From Taudactylus pleione (taxonomy: Eukaryota; Chordata; Amphibia; Anura; Myobatrachidae), in contig JAUIMM010000135.1 of NCBI GenBank assembly GCA_031769625.1, forward strand, positions 4,716,001 to 4,780,000: a stretch of 64,000 bases of DNA. Reading direction: 5' to 3'. How positions within the stretch are numbered: position 1 is the stretch's first letter; each line of letters starts with the position of its first letter. The notes below the pieces were generated by a model. The model saw nothing but the letters and a program-made list of their open reading frames with translations, made no database searches and had not been told where the DNA came from. Of this stretch, positions 12,535 to 24,772 are shown one piece after another. The position numbers and the translations under genes were made by a program.

Positions 12535-12858
12535 TTCTGTGTTTGTGAATTGTGTGTGCGCTGTAGCCGCACGTGCATCAACAAAGTAGTGCCAAGCGTG
12601 CGCCTGTGTCATAAGTAAAGGGCAGGCTGGCTTGACCATTAAAGTGTGCTGTAACCCCCAAAGTATACTCCAGTCCAAACCAAAAAAAAAATTATTTTCT
12701 GTGTTTGTGAATTGTGTGTGCGCTGTAGCCGCACGTGCATCAACAAAGTAGTGCCAAGCGTGCGCCTGTGTCATAAGTAAAGGGCAGGCTGGCTTGACCG
12801 TTAAAGTGTGCTGTAACCCCCAAAGTATACTCCAGTCCAAACCAAAAAAAAAAATATT
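12535..12858 (+). repeat. Two adjacent 162-bp class monomers (+2 bp, CTG variant)
   Basis: In this class GTGTGCGCAGTAGCC is replaced by GTGTGTGCGCTGTAGCC: one extra GT/TG unit and A-to-T in the CAG. The two copies here are 162 bp apart and are the only directly adjacent pair of the class. The same variant occurs singly near 6215, 9225, 16845, 19557, 21474, 25911, 33069, 39115, 41029, 52153, 54547, 55663 and 62983, fifteen in all by my count. Near 13,985 and 48,030 the CTG change is present without the 2-bp insertion, so the two changes can be separated, by recombination or by order of origin. Because 162 is divisible by three, these copies keep reading frame and lengthen spurious open frames around them. 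Boundaries are approximate. Confidence 0.85.
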
Positions 12859-13729
12859 TTCTGTGTTTGTGAATTGTGTGCGCAGTAGCCGCACGTGCAT
12901 CAACAAAGTAGTGCCAAGCGTGCGCCTGTGTCACAAGTAAAGGGCCGGCTGGCTTGACCGTTAAAGGGTGCTGTAACCCCCAAAGTACACTCCAGTCCAA
13001 TCCAAAAAAATATATATTTTCTGTGTTTGTGAATTGTGTGCGCAGTAGCCGCACGTGCATCAACAAAGTAGTGCCAAGCGTGCGCCTGTGTCATAAGTAA
13101 AGGGCCGGCTGGCTTGACCGTTAAAGGGTGCTGTAACCCCCAAAGTACACTCCAAACCAAAAAAATATATATTTTCTGTGTTTGTGAATTGTGTGCGCAG
13201 TAGCCGCACGTGCATCAACAAAGTAGTGCCAAGCGTGCGCCTGTGTCATAAGTAAAGGGCCGGCTGGCTTGACCGTTAAAGGGTGCTGTAACCCCCAAAG
13301 TATACTCCAGTCCAAATAAAAAAAAAAATATTTTCTGTGTTTGTGAATTGTGTGCGCAGTAGCCGCACGTGCATCAACAAAGTAGTGCCAAGCGTGCGCC
13401 TGTGTCATAAGTAAAGGGCCGGCTGGCTTGACCGTTAAAGGGTGCTGTAACCCCCAAAGTACACTCCAAACCCAAAAAATATATATTTTCTGTGTTTGTG
13501 AATTGTGTGCGCAGTAGCCGCACGTGCATCAACAAAGTAGTGCCAAGCGTGCGCCTGTGTCATAAGTAAAGGGCCGGCTGGCTTGACCGTTAAAGGGTGC
13601 TGTAACCCCCAAAGTACACTCCAGTCCAAATCAAAAAAAAATTATTTTCTGTGTTTGTGAATTGTGTGCGCAGTAGCCGCACGTGCATCAACAAAGTAGT
13701 GCCAAGCGTGCGCCTGTGTCATAAGTAAA

Positions 13730-15350
13730 GGGCCGGGTGGCTTGACCGTTAATGGGTGCTGTAACCCCCAAAGTACACTCAAGTCCAAACCAAAAAAAAA
13801 ATTATTTTCTGTGTTTGTGAATTGTGTGCGCAGTAGCCGCACGTGCATCAACAAAGTAGTGAGAAGTGTGCGCCTGTGTCATAAGTAATGGGCCGGCTGG
13901 CTTGACCGTTAAAGGGTGCTGTAACCCCCAAAGTACACTCCAGTAAAAAATCAAAAAAAAAGTATTTTCTGTGTTTGTGAATTGTGTGCGCTGTAGCCGC
14001 ACGTGCATCAACAAAGAAGTGCCAAGCGTGCGCCTGTGTCATAAGTATAGGGCCGGATAGCTTGACCGTTAAAGGGTGCTGTAACCCCCAAAGTATACTC
14101 CAGTCCAAACCAAAAAAAAATTATTTTCTGTCTTTGTGAATTGTGTGCGCAGTAGGCGCACGTGCATCAACATAGTAGTGCCAAGCGTGCGCCTGTGTCA
14201 TAAGTAAAGGGCCGGCTGGCTTGACCGTTAAAGGGTGCTGTAACCCCCAAAGTATACTCCAGTCCAAACCAAAAAAAAAATATTTTCTGTGTTTGTGAAT
14301 TGTGTGCGCAGTAGCTGCACGTGCATCAACAAAGTAGTGCCAAGCATGCGCCTGTGTCATAAGTAAAGGGCCGGCTAGCTTGACCATTAAAGGGTGCTGT
14401 AACCTCCAAAGTACACTCCAAACCAAAAAAATATATATTTTCTGTGTTTGTGAATTGTGTGCGCAGTAGCCGCACGTGCATCAACAAAGTAGTGCCAAGC
14501 GTGCGCCTGTGTCATAAGTAAAGGGCAGGCTGGCTTGACCATTAAAGGGTGCTGTAACCCCCAAAGTACACTCCAAACCAAAAAAATATATATTTTCTGT
14601 GTTTGTGAATTGTGTGCGCAGTAGCCGCACGTGCATCAACAAAGTAGTGCCAAGCGTGCACCTGTGTCATAAGTAAAGGGCCGGCTGGCTTGACCGTTAA
14701 AGGGTGCTGTAACCCCCAAAGTATACTCCAGTCCAAACCAAAAAAAAAATTATTTTCTGTGTTTGTGAATTGTGTGCGCATTAGCAGCACGTGCATCAAC
14801 AAAGTAGTGCCAAGCGTGCGCCTGTGTTATAAGTAAAGGGCCGGCTGGCTTGACCGTTAAAGGGTGCTGTAACCGCCAAAGTACACTACAAACCAAAAAA
14901 AAAATTATTTTCTGTGTTTGTGAATTGTGTGCGCAGAAGCCGCACGTGCATCAACAAAATAGTGCCAAGTGTGCGCCTGTGTCATAAGTAATGGGCCGGC
15001 TGGCTTGACCATTAAAGGGTGCTGTAACCCCCAAAGTACACTCCAAACCAAAAAAATATATATTTTCTGTGTTTGTGAATTGTGTGCGCAGTAGCCGCAC
15101 GTGCATCAACAAAATAGTGCCAAGTGTGCGCCTGTGTCATAAGTAATGGGCCGGCTGGCTTGACCATTAAAGGGTGCTGTAACCCCCAAAGTACACTCCA
15201 AACCAAAAAAATATATATTTTCTGTGTTTGTGAATTGTGTGCGCAGTAGCCGCACGTGCATCAACAAAATAGTGCCAAGTGTGCGCCTGTGTCATAAGTA
15301 ATGGGCCGGCATGCTTGAACGTTAAAGGGTGCTGTAACCCCCAAAGTACA
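13730..15350. repeat. HOR copy 5 of domain 1 (partial, diverged edge)
   Basis: Begins with the GCCGGGTGG monomer but then runs into several copies with many private changes (13,855-14,170), resumes the expected order at 14,387-14,880 (offset 3,807 from copy 4) and ends in a run of three near-identical short monomers. After this the 3-kb order is not seen again. Confidence 0.7.
13848..14170. repeat. Cluster of diverged monomers
   Basis: Two to three adjacent copies carry changes rare elsewhere: GTAGTGAGAAGTGTG (13,855), CCAGTAAAAAATC (13,941), GCCGGATAGC (14,053), CTGTCTTTGTG (14,129), GTAGGCGCACG (14,152) and CAACATAGTAG (14,169). The density of private variants is well above the surrounding array. 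This could be an old edge that escaped homogenisation. Confidence 0.7.
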
Positions 15351-15360
15351 CTCCAGTCCA
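14890..15360. repeat. Triplicated 155-bp monomer
   Basis: Short-monomer marks at 14,886, 15,041 and 15,196 are exactly 155 bp apart, and three successive copies share AACAAAATAGTGCCAAGTG followed by TAATGGGCCGGC. This is the only run of three consecutive short monomers in the window and points to recent single-monomer amplification. Confidence 0.85.
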
Positions 15361-16657
15361 AACCAAAAAAACTATTATTTTCTGTGTTTGTGAATTGTGT
15401 GCGCAGTAGCCGCACGTGCATCAACAAAGTAGTGCCAAGCGTACGCCTGTGTCATAAGTAAAGGGCCGGCTGGCTTGACCGTTAAAGGGTGCTGTAACCC
15501 CCAAAGTACACTCCAGTCCAAACCAAAAAAAAAATAATTTTCTGTGTTTGTGAATTGTGTGCGCAGTAGCCGCACGTGCATCAACAAAGTAGTGCCAAGC
15601 GTGCGCCTGTGTCATAAGTAAAGGGCCGGCAGGCTTGAATGTTAAAGGGTGCTGTAACCCCCAAAGTACACTCCAGTCCAAACCAAAAAAATAATTATTT
15701 TCTGTGTTTGTGAATTGTGTGCGCAGTAGCCGCACGTGCATCAACAAAGTAGTGCCAAGCGTGCGCCTGTGTCATAAGTAAAGGGCCAGCTGGCTTGACC
15801 ATTAAAGGGTGCTGTAACCCCCAAAGTACACTCCAGTCCAAACCAAAAAAAAAAATATTTTCTGTGTTTGTGAATTGTGTGCGCAGTAGCCGCACGTGCA
15901 TCAACAAAGTAGTGCCAAGAGTGTGCCTGTGTCATAAGTAAAGGGCCGGCTGGCTTGACCGTTAAAGGGTGCTGTAACCCCCAAAGTACACTCCAGTCCA
16001 AACCAAAAAAAAAATAATTTTCAGTGTTTGTGAATTGTGTGCGCAGTAGCCGCACGTGCATCAACAAAGTAGTGCCAAGCGTGCGCCTGTGTCATAAGTA
16101 AAGGGCCGGCTGGCTTGACCGTTAAAGGGTGCTGTAACCCCCAAAGTACACTCCAGTCCAAACCAAAAAAAATATATATATTTTCTGTGTTTGTGAATTG
16201 TGAGCCCAGTAGCCGCACGTGCATCAACAAAGTAGTGCCAAGCGTGCGCCTGTGTCATAAGTAAAGGGCCGGCTGGCTTGACCATTAAAGGGTGCTGTAA
16301 CCCCCAAAGTACACTCCAGTCCAAACCAAAAAAAAAAATATTTTCTGTGTTTGTGAATTGTGTGCGCAGTAGCCGCACGTGCATCAACAAAGTAGTGCCA
16401 AGTGTGCGCCTGTGTCATAAGTAAAGGGCCGGCTGGCTTGACCGTTAAAGGTTGCTGTAACCCCCAAAGTACACTCAAGTCCAAACCAAAAAAAAAAATA
16501 TTTTCTGTGTTTGTGAATTGTGTGCGCAGTAGCCGCACGTGCATCAACGAAGTAGTGCCAAGCGTGCGCCTGTGTCACTAGTAAAGAGCCGGCTGGCTTG
16601 ACCGTTAAAGGGTGCTGTAACCCCCAAAGTACACTCCAGTCCATACCAAAAAAAAAA

Positions 16658-17860
16658 TTATTTTCTGTGTTTGTGAATTGTGTGCTCAGTAGCCGCACGT
16701 GCATCAACAAAGTAGTGCCAAGCGTGCGCCTGTGTCATAAGTAAAGGGCCGGCTGGCTTGAACGTTAAAGGGTGCTGTAACCCCCAAAGTACACTCCAGT
16801 CCAAACCAAAAAAAAAATTATTTTCTGTGTTTGTGAATTGTGTGTGCGCTGTAGCCGCACGTGCATCAACAAAGTAGTGCCAAGCGTGCGCCTGTGTCAT
16901 AAGTAAAGGGCCGGCTGGCTTGACCGTTAAAGGGTGCTGTAACCCCCAAAGTATACTCCAGTCCAAACCAAAAAAAAAAATATTTTCTGTGTTTGTGAAT
17001 TGTGTGCGCAGTAGCCGCACGTGCATCAACAAAGTAGTGCCAAGCGTGCGCCTGTGTCACAAGTAAAGGGCCGGCTGGCTTGACCGTTAAAGGGTGCTGT
17101 AACCCCCAAAGTACACTCCAGTCCAAACCAAAAAAAAAATTATTTTCTGTGTTTGTGAATTGTGTGCGCAGTAGCCGCACGTGCATCAACAAATTAGTGC
17201 CAAGCGTGCGCCTGTGTCATAAGTAAAGGGCCAGCAGGCTTGACCGTTAAAGGGTGCTGTAACCCCCAAAGTACACTCCAGTCCAAACCAAAAAAAAATT
17301 ATTTTCTGTCTTTGTGAATTGTGTGCGCAGTAGCCGCACGTGCATCAACAAATTAGTGCCAAGCGTGCGCCTGTGTCATAAGTAAAGGGCCGGCAGGCTT
17401 GAACGTTAAAGGGTGCTGTAACCCTGAAAGTACACTCCAGTCCAAACCAAAAAAAAAATTAATTTCTGTGCTTGTGAATTGTGTGCGCAGTAGCCGCACG
17501 TGCATCAACAAAGTAGTGCCAAGCGTGCGCCTGTGTCATAAGTAAAGGGCCGGCTGGCTTGACCGTTAAAGGGTGCTGTAACCCCCAAAGTACACTCCAA
17601 ACGAAAAAAATATATATTTTCTGTGTTTGTGAATTGTGTGCGCAGTAGCCGCACGTGCATCAACAAAATAGTGACAAGTGTGCGCCTGTGTCATAAGTAA
17701 TGGGCCGGCTGGCTTGACCATTAAAGGGTGCTGTAACCCCCAAAGTACACTCCAGTCCAAACCAAAAAAACAATTATTTTCTGTGTTTGTGAATTGTGTG
17801 CGCAGTAGCCGCACGTGCATCAACAAAGTAGTGCCAAGCGTACGCCTGTGTCATAAGTAA
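16658..17860. repeat. 1.2-kb segment repeated at offset 2,716 bp (left copy)
   Basis: Order of markers: 162-bp monomer, GTCACAAG, AACAAATTAGTGCC twice, CTGTCTTTGTG, CTGTGCTTGTG, short monomer with AAAATAGTGACAAGTG, then AAAAAACAATTATTTTC. The right copy has the same order. Private differences include ACCCTGAAAG and TTAATTTCTGTG here against ACCCCGAAAG and TTATTTTCTGTG on the right. Confidence 0.82.
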
Positions 17861-19373
17861 AGGGCCGGCTGGCTTGACCGTTAAAGGGTGCTGTAACCCC
17901 CAAAGTACACTCCAGTCCATACCAAAAAAAAAATTATTTTCTGTGTTTGTGAATTGTGTGCGCAGTAGCCGCACGTGCATCAACAAAGTAGTGCCAAGCG
18001 TGCGCCTGTGTCATAAGTAAAGGGCCGGCTGGCTTGACCATTAAAGGGTGCTGTAACCCCCAAAGTACAATCCAGTCCAAACCAAAAAAAAAATTATTTT
18101 CTGTGTTTGTGAATTGTGTGCGCAGTAGCCGCACGTGCATCAACAAAGTAGTGCCAAGTGTGCGCCTGTGTCATAAGTAAAGGGCCGGCTGGCTTGACCG
18201 TTAAAGGTTGCTGTAACCCCCAAAGTACACTCAAGTCCAAACCAAAAAAAAAAATATTTTCTGTGTTTGTGAATTGTGTGCGCAGTAGCCGCACGTGCAT
18301 CAACAAAGTAGTGCCAAGCGTGCGCCTGTGTCACAAGTAAAGAGCCGGCTGGCTTGACCGTTAAAGGGTGCTGTAACCCCCAAAGTACACTCCAGTCCAT
18401 ACCAAAAAAAAAATTATTTTCTGTGTTTGTGAATTGTGTGCGCAGTAGCCGCACGTGCATCAACAAAGTAGTGCCAAGCGTGCGCCTGTGTCATAAGTAA
18501 AGGGCCGGCTGGCTTGAACGTTAAAGGGTGCTGTAACCCCCAAAGTACACTCCAGTCCAAACCAAAAAAAAAATTAGTTTCTGTGTTTGTGAATTGTGTG
18601 CGCAGTAGCCGCACGTGCATCAACAAAGTAGTGCCAAGCGTACGCCTGTGTCATAAGTAAAGGGCCGGCTGGCTTGACTGTTAAAGGGTGCTGTAACCCC
18701 CAAAGTACACTCCAGTCCAAACCAAAAAAAATATTATTTTCTGTGTTTGTGAATTGTGTGCGCAGTAGCCGCACGTGCATCAACAAAGTAGTGCCAAGCC
18801 TGCGCCTGTGTCATAAGTAAAGGGCCGGCTGGCATGACCTTTAAAGGGTGCTGTAACACCCAAAGTACACTCCAGTCCAAACCAAAAAAAAAATTATTTT
18901 CTTTGTTTGTGAATTGTGTGCGCAGTAGCCGCACATGCATCAACAAAGTAGTGCCAAGCGTGCGCCTGTGTCATAAGTAAAGGGCCGGCTGGCTTTACCG
19001 TTAAAGGGTGCTCTAACCCCCAAAGTACACTCCAGTCCAAACCAAAAAAACAATTATTTTCTGTGTTTGTGAATTGTGTGTGCAGTAGCCGCACGTGCAT
19101 CAACAAAGTAGTGCCAAGCGTGCGCCTGTGTCTTAAGTAAAGGGCCGGCTGGCTTGACCATTAAAGGGTGCTGTAACCCCCAAAGTACACTCCAGTCCAA
19201 ACCAAAAAAAAAATTATTTTCTGTGTTTGTGAATTGTGTGCGCAGTAGCCGCACGTGCATCAACAAAGTAGTGCCAAGCATACGCCTGTGTCATAAGTAA
19301 AGGGCCGGCTGGCTTGACCGTTAAAGGGTGCTGTAACCCCCAAAGTACACTCCAGTCCATACCAAAAAAAAAA

Positions 19374-20576
19374 TTATTTTCTGTGTTTGTGAATTGTGTG
19401 CGCAGTAGCCGCACGTGCATCAACAAAGTAGTGCCAAGCGTGCGCCTGTGTCATAAGTAAAGGGCCGGCTGGCTTGAACGTTAAAGGGTGCTGTAACCCC
19501 CAAAGTACACTCCAGTCCAAACCAAAAAAAATATTATTTTCTGTGTTTGTGAATTGTGTGTGCGCTGTAGCCGCACGTGCATCAACAAAGTAGTGCCAAG
19601 CGTGCGCCTGTGTCATAAGTAAAGGGCCGGCTGGCTTGACCGTTAAAGGGTGCTGTAACCCCCAAAGTATACTCCAGTCCAAACCAAAAAAAAAAATATT
19701 TTCTGTGTTTGTGAATTGTGTGCGCAGTAGCCGCACGTGCATCAACAAAGTAGTGCCAAGCGTGCGCCTGTGTCACAAGTAAAGGGCCGGCTGGCTTGAC
19801 CGTTAAAGGATGCTGTAACCCCCAAAGTACACTCCAGTCCAAACCAAAAAAAAAATTATTTTCTGTGTTTGTGAATTGTGTGCGCAGTAGCCGCACGTGC
19901 ATCAACAAATTAGTGCCAAGCGTGTGCCTGTGTCATAAGTAAAGGGCCAGCAGGCTTGACCGTTAAAGGGTGCTGTAACCCCCAAAGTACACTCCAGTCC
20001 AAACCAAAAAAAAATTATTTTCTGTCTTTGTGAATTGTGTGCGCAGTAGCCGCACGTGCATCAACAAATTAGTGCCAAGCGTGCGCCTGTGTCATAAGTA
20101 AAGGGCCGGCAGGCTTGAACGTTAAAGGGTGCTGTAACCCCGAAAGTACACTCCAGTCCAAACCAAAAAAAAAATTATTTTCTGTGCTTGTGAATTGTGT
20201 GCGCCGTAGCCGCACGTGCATCAACAAAGTAGTGCCAAGCGTGCGCCTGTGTCATAAGTAAAGGGCCGGCTGGCTTGACCGTTATAGGGTGCTGTAACCC
20301 CCAAAGTACACTCCAAACCAAAAAAATATATATTTTCTGTGTTTGTGAATTGTGTGCGCAGTAGCCGCACGTGCATCAACAAAATAGTGACAAGTGTGCG
20401 CCTGTGTCATAAGTAATGGGCCGGCTGGCTTGACCGTTAAAGGGTGCTGTAACCCCCAAAGTACACTCCAGTCCAAACCAAAAAAACAATTATTTTCTGT
20501 GTTTGTGAATTGTGTGCGCAGTAGCCGCACGTGCATCAACAAAGTAGTGCCAAGCGTACGCCTGTGTCATAAGTAA
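19374..20576. repeat. 1.2-kb segment repeated at offset 2,716 bp (right copy)
   Basis: Partner of 16,658-17,860. Carries its own changes GTTATAGGGTG (20,281), GCGCCGTAGCC (20,202) and GGATGCTG (19,808). The degree of divergence is visibly higher than in the 6,048-bp pair, so the duplication is older. Confidence 0.82.
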
Positions 20577-21129
20577 AGGGCCGGCTGGCTTGACTGTTAA
20601 AGGGTGCTGTAACCCCCAAAGTACACTCCAGTCCAAACCAAAAAAAATATTATTTTCTGTGTTTGTGAATTGTGTGCGCAGTAGCCGCACGTGCATCAAC
20701 AAAGTAGTGCCACGCCTGCGCCTGTGTCATAAGTAAAGGGCCAGCTGGCATGACCTTTAAAGGGTGCTGTAACACCCAAAGTACACTCCAGTCCAAACCA
20801 AAAAAAAAATTATTTTCTTTGTTTGTGAATTGTGTGCGCAGTATCCGCACGTGCATCAACAAAGTAGTGCCAAGCGTGCGCCTGTGTCATAAGTAAAGGG
20901 CCGGCTGGCTTGACCGTTAAAGGGTGCTCTAACCCCCAAAGTACACTCCAGTCCAAACCAAAAAAACAATTATTTTCTGTGTTTGTGAATTGTGTGCGCA
21001 GTAGCCGCACGTGCATCAACAAAGTAGTGCCAAGCGTGCGCCTGTGTCTTAAGTAAAGGGCCGGCTGGCTTGACCATTAAAGGGTGCTGTAACCCCCAAA
21101 GTACACTCCAGTCCAAACCAAAAAAAAAA

Positions 21130-22700
21130 ATATTTTCTGTGTTTGTGAATTGTGTGCGCAGTAGTCGCACGTGCATCAACAAAGTAGTGCCAAGCGTGCG
21201 CCTGTGTCATAAGTAAAGGGCCGGCTGGCTTGACCGTTAAAGGGTGCTGTAACCCCCAAAGTACACTCCAGTCCAAACCAAAAAAAAAATTATTTTCTGT
21301 GTTTGTGAATTGTGTGCGCAGTAGCCGCACGTGCCTCAACAAAGTAGTGCCAAGTGTGCACCTGTGTCATAAGTAAAGGGCCGGCTGGCTTGACCGTTAA
21401 AGGGTGCTGTAACCCCCAAAGCACACTCCAGTCCAAACCAAAAAAAAAATTATTTTCTGTGTTTGTGAATTGTGTGTGCGCTGTAGCCGCACGTGCATCA
21501 ACAAAGTAGTGCCAAGCGTGCGCCTGTGTCTCAAGTAAAGGGCCGGCTTGCTTGACCGTTAAAGGGTGCTGTAACCCCCAAAGTACACTCCTGTCCAAAC
21601 AAAAAAAAAAATAATTTTCTGTGTTTGTGAATTGTGTGCGCAGTAGCCGCACGTGCATCAACAAAGTAGTGCCAAGCGTGCGCCTGTGTCATAAGTAAAG
21701 GGCTGGCTGGCTTGACCGTTAAAGGGTGCTGTAACCCCCAAAGTACACTCCAGTCCAAACCAAGAAAAAAATTATTTTCTGTGTTTGTGAATTGTGTGCG
21801 CAGTAGCCGCATGTGCATCAACAAAGTAGTGCCAAGTGTGCGCCTGTGTCATAAGTAAAGGGCCGGCTTGCTTGACCATTAAAGGGTGCTGTAACCCCCA
21901 AAGTACACTCCAAACCAAAAAAATATATATTTTCTGTGTTTGTGAATTGTGTGCGCAGTAGCCGCACGTGCATCAACAAAGTAGTGCCAAGCGTGCGCCT
22001 GTGTCATAAGTAAAGGGCCGGCTGGCTTGACCGTTAAAGGGTGCTGTAACCCCCAAAGTACACTCCAGTCCAAATCAAAAAAAAATTATTTTCTGTGTTT
22101 GTGAATTGTGTGCGCAGTAGCCGCACGTGCATCAACAAAGAAGTGCCAAGCGTGCGCCTGTGTCATAAGTAAAGGGCCGGGTGGCTAGACCATTAAAGGG
22201 TGCTGTAACCCCCAAAGTACACTCCAGTCCAAACCAAAAAAAAAATTATTTTCTGTGTTTGTGAATTGTGTGCGCAGTAGCTGCACGTGCATCAACAAAG
22301 TAGTGCCAAGTGTGCGCCTGTGTCATAAGTAAAGGGCCGGCTGGCTTGACCGTTAAAGGGTGCTGTAACCCCCAAAGTACACTCCAGTCCAAATCAAAAA
22401 AAAATTATTTTCTGTGTTTGTGAATTGTGTGCGCAGTAGCCGCACGTGCATCAACAAAGAAGTGCCAAGCGTGCGCCTGTGTCATAAGTAAAGGGCCGGC
22501 TGGCTTGACCGTTAAAGGGTGCTGTAACCCCCAAAGTACACTCCAGTCCAAACCAAAAAAAAATTATTTTCTGTGTTTGTGAATTGTGTGCGCAGTAGCC
22601 GCACGTGCATCAACAAAGTAGTGCCAAGTGTGCGCCTGTGTAATAAGTAAAGGGCCGGCTGGCTTGACCGTTAAAGGGTGCTGTAACCCCCAAAGTACAC
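21130..22700. repeat. 1.6-kb segment repeated at offset 4,438 bp (left copy)
   Basis: Marker order GTAGTCGCACG, GTGCCTCAACAA, AAAGCACACTCC, 162-bp monomer with GTGTCTCAAG, CTCCTGTCC, CCAAGAAAAAA, GCCGCATGTGC, short monomer, GGGTGGCTAGACC, GTAGCTGCACG, GTGTAATAAG. The same order occurs at about 25,568-27,138 and, in part, at 38.8-40.2, 40.7-42.1 and 46.4-47.8 kb. Confidence 0.85.
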
Positions 22701-24632
22701 TCCAGTCCAAACCAAAAAAAAAAATATTTTCTGAGTTTGTGAATTGTGTGCGCAGTAGCCGCACGTGCATCAACAAAGTAGTGCAAGCGTGCGCCTGTGT
22801 CATAAGTAAAGGGCCGGCAGGCTTGACCGTTAAAGGGTGCTGTAACCCCCAAAGTACACTCCAGTCCAAATAAAAAAAAAATTATTTTCTGTGTTTGTGA
22901 ATTGTGTGCGCAGAAGCCGCACGTGCATCAACAAAGAAGTGCCAAGCGTGCGCCTGTGTCATAAGTAAAGGGCAGGCTGGCTTGACCGTTAAAGGGTGCT
23001 GTAACCCGCAAAGTATACTCCAGTCCAAAACAAACAAAAAAATATTTTCTGTGTTTGTGAATTGTGTGCGCAGTAGCCGCACGTGCATCAACAAAGTAGT
23101 GCCAAGTGTGCCCCTGTGTCATAAGTAAAGGGCCGGCTGGCTTGACCATTAAAGGGTGCTGTAACCCCCAAAGTATACTCCAGTCCAAACCAAAAAAATA
23201 TTATTTTCTGTGTTTGTGAATTGTGTGCGCAGTAGCCGCACGTGCATCAACAAAGTAGTGCCAAGCGTGCGCCTGTGTCATAAGTAAAGGGCCAGCTGGC
23301 TTGACCATTAAAGGGTGCTGTAACCCCCAAAGTACACTCCAGTCCAAACCAAAAAAAAAATATTTTCTGTGTTTGTGAATTGTGTGCGCAGTAGCCGCAC
23401 GTGCATCAACAAAGTAGTGCCAAGAGTGTGCCTGTGTCATAAGTAAAGGGCCGGCTGGCTTGATCGTTAAAGGGTGCTGTAACCCCCAAAGTACACTCCA
23501 GTCCAAACCAAAAAAAAAATAATTTTCTGTGTTTGTGAATTGTGTGCGCAGTAGCCGCACGTGCATCAACAAAGTAGTGCCAAGCGTGCGCCTGTGTCAT
23601 AAGTAAAGGGCGGGCTGGCTTGACCATTAAAGGGTGCTGTAACCCCCAAAGTACACTCCAGTCCAAACCAAAAAAATATTATTTTCTGTGTTTGTGAATT
23701 GTGTGCGCAGTAGCCGCACGTGCATCAACAAAGTAGTGCCAAGCGTGCGCCTGTGTCATAAGTAAAGGGCCGCAGGCTTGAACGTTAAAGGGTACTGTAA
23801 CCCTCAAAGTACACTCCAGTCCAAACCAAAAAATAATTATTTTCTGTGTTTGTGAATTGTGTGCGCAGTAGCCGCACGTGCATCAACAAAGTAGTGCCAA
23901 GCGTGCGCCTGTGTCATAAGTAAAGGGCCGGCTGGCTTGACCATTAAAGGGTGCTGTAACCCCCAAAGTACACTCCAGTCCAAACAAAAAAAAAATAATT
24001 TTCTGTGTTTGTGAATTGTGTGCGCAGTAGCCGCACGTGCATCAACAAAGTAGTGCCAAGCGTGCGCCTGTGTCATAAGTAAAGGGCCGGCTGGCTTGAC
24101 CGTTAAAGGGTGCTGTAACCCCCAAAGTATACTCCAGTCCAAACCAAAAAAAAAAATATTTTCTGTGTTTGTGAATTGTGTGCGCAGTAGCCGCACGTGC
24201 ATCAACAAAGTAGTGCCAAGCGTGCGCCTGTGTCACAAGTAAAGGGCCGGCTGGCTTGACCGTTAAAGGGTGCTGTAACCCCCAAAGTACACTCCAGACC
24301 AAACCAAAAAAATAATTATTTTCTGTGTTTGTGAATTGTGTGCGCAGTAGCCGCACGTGCATCAACAAAGTAGTGCCAAGCGTGCGCCTGTGTCATAAGT
24401 AAAGGGCCGGCTGGCTTGACCATTAAAGGGTGCTGTAACCCCCAAAGTATACTCCAGTCCAAACCAAAAAAAAATTATTTTCTGTGTTTGTGAATTGTGT
24501 GCGCAGTAGCCGCACGTGCATCAACAAAGTAGTGCCAAGCGTGCGCCTGTGTCATAAGTAAAGGGCCGGCTTGTTTGACCTTTAAAGGGTGCTGTAACCC
24601 CCAAAGTACACTCCAAACCAAAAAAATATATA

Positions 24633-24772
24633 TTTTCTGTGTTTGTGAATTGTGTGCCAACAAAGTAGTGCCAAGTGTGCGCCTGTGTCATAAGTAATGG
24701 GCCGGCTGGCTTGACCGTTAAAGGGTGCTGTAACCCCCAAAGTACACTCCGGTCCAAATCAAAAAAAAATTA
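24633..24772 (+). repeat. 140-bp deletion monomer, copy 1
   Basis: After GAATTGTGTGC the sequence jumps straight to CAACAAAGTAG, losing the 19 bases that contain CAGTAGCC and the CACGTG palindrome. The end reads CCGGTCCAAATC. It follows a short monomer with GGCTTGTTTGACC. Confidence 0.95.

Larger units (their letters stand above)
10242..13729. repeat. HOR copy 4 of domain 1 (3,488 bp, expanded)
   Basis: Longer than copy 3 by 476 bp. The extra length is accounted for by the local 635-bp repeat at 11,181-12,450 (with a net gain of two monomers) and by the doubled 162-bp monomer at about 12,535-12,858. Downstream, 12,740-13,400 matches 9,251-9,900 at offset 3,489. Confidence 0.78.
1..15350. repeat. 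Array domain 1: short-monomer-rich, ~3-kb higher-order repeat
   Basis: Thirty-one of the 52 short (155-bp) monomers lie here, about one in three copies, against about one in twenty from 15.4 to 53 kb. The order of variants repeats with offsets of 3,011, 3,328, 3,012 and 3,488 bp measured on the GCCGGGTGG monomer (G-run starts at 891, 3902, 7230, 10242 and 13730). Other markers follow the same order: CTACAAACC, TAATGGGCCGGCTAGC, AACAATTATTTTC, AAACGAAAA, the 162-bp monomer, and GTCACAAG. Copies differ by gain or loss of whole monomers. Confidence 0.88.
15350..24600. repeat. Array domain 2: mainly 160-bp monomers, overlapping duplications
   Basis: Only three short monomers occur here (17,595, 20,311, 21,909), the next being at 24,611 on the domain edge. 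Variants repeat with offsets of 1,756 bp (16,384-16,660 with 18,140-18,416), 2,716 bp (16,658-17,860 with 19,374-20,576) and 1,916 bp (18,574-19,200 with 20,490-21,116). Offsets of 1,756 and 1,916 differ by one monomer. There is no single regular HOR; it reads as a mosaic of short exchanges. Confidence 0.8.
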
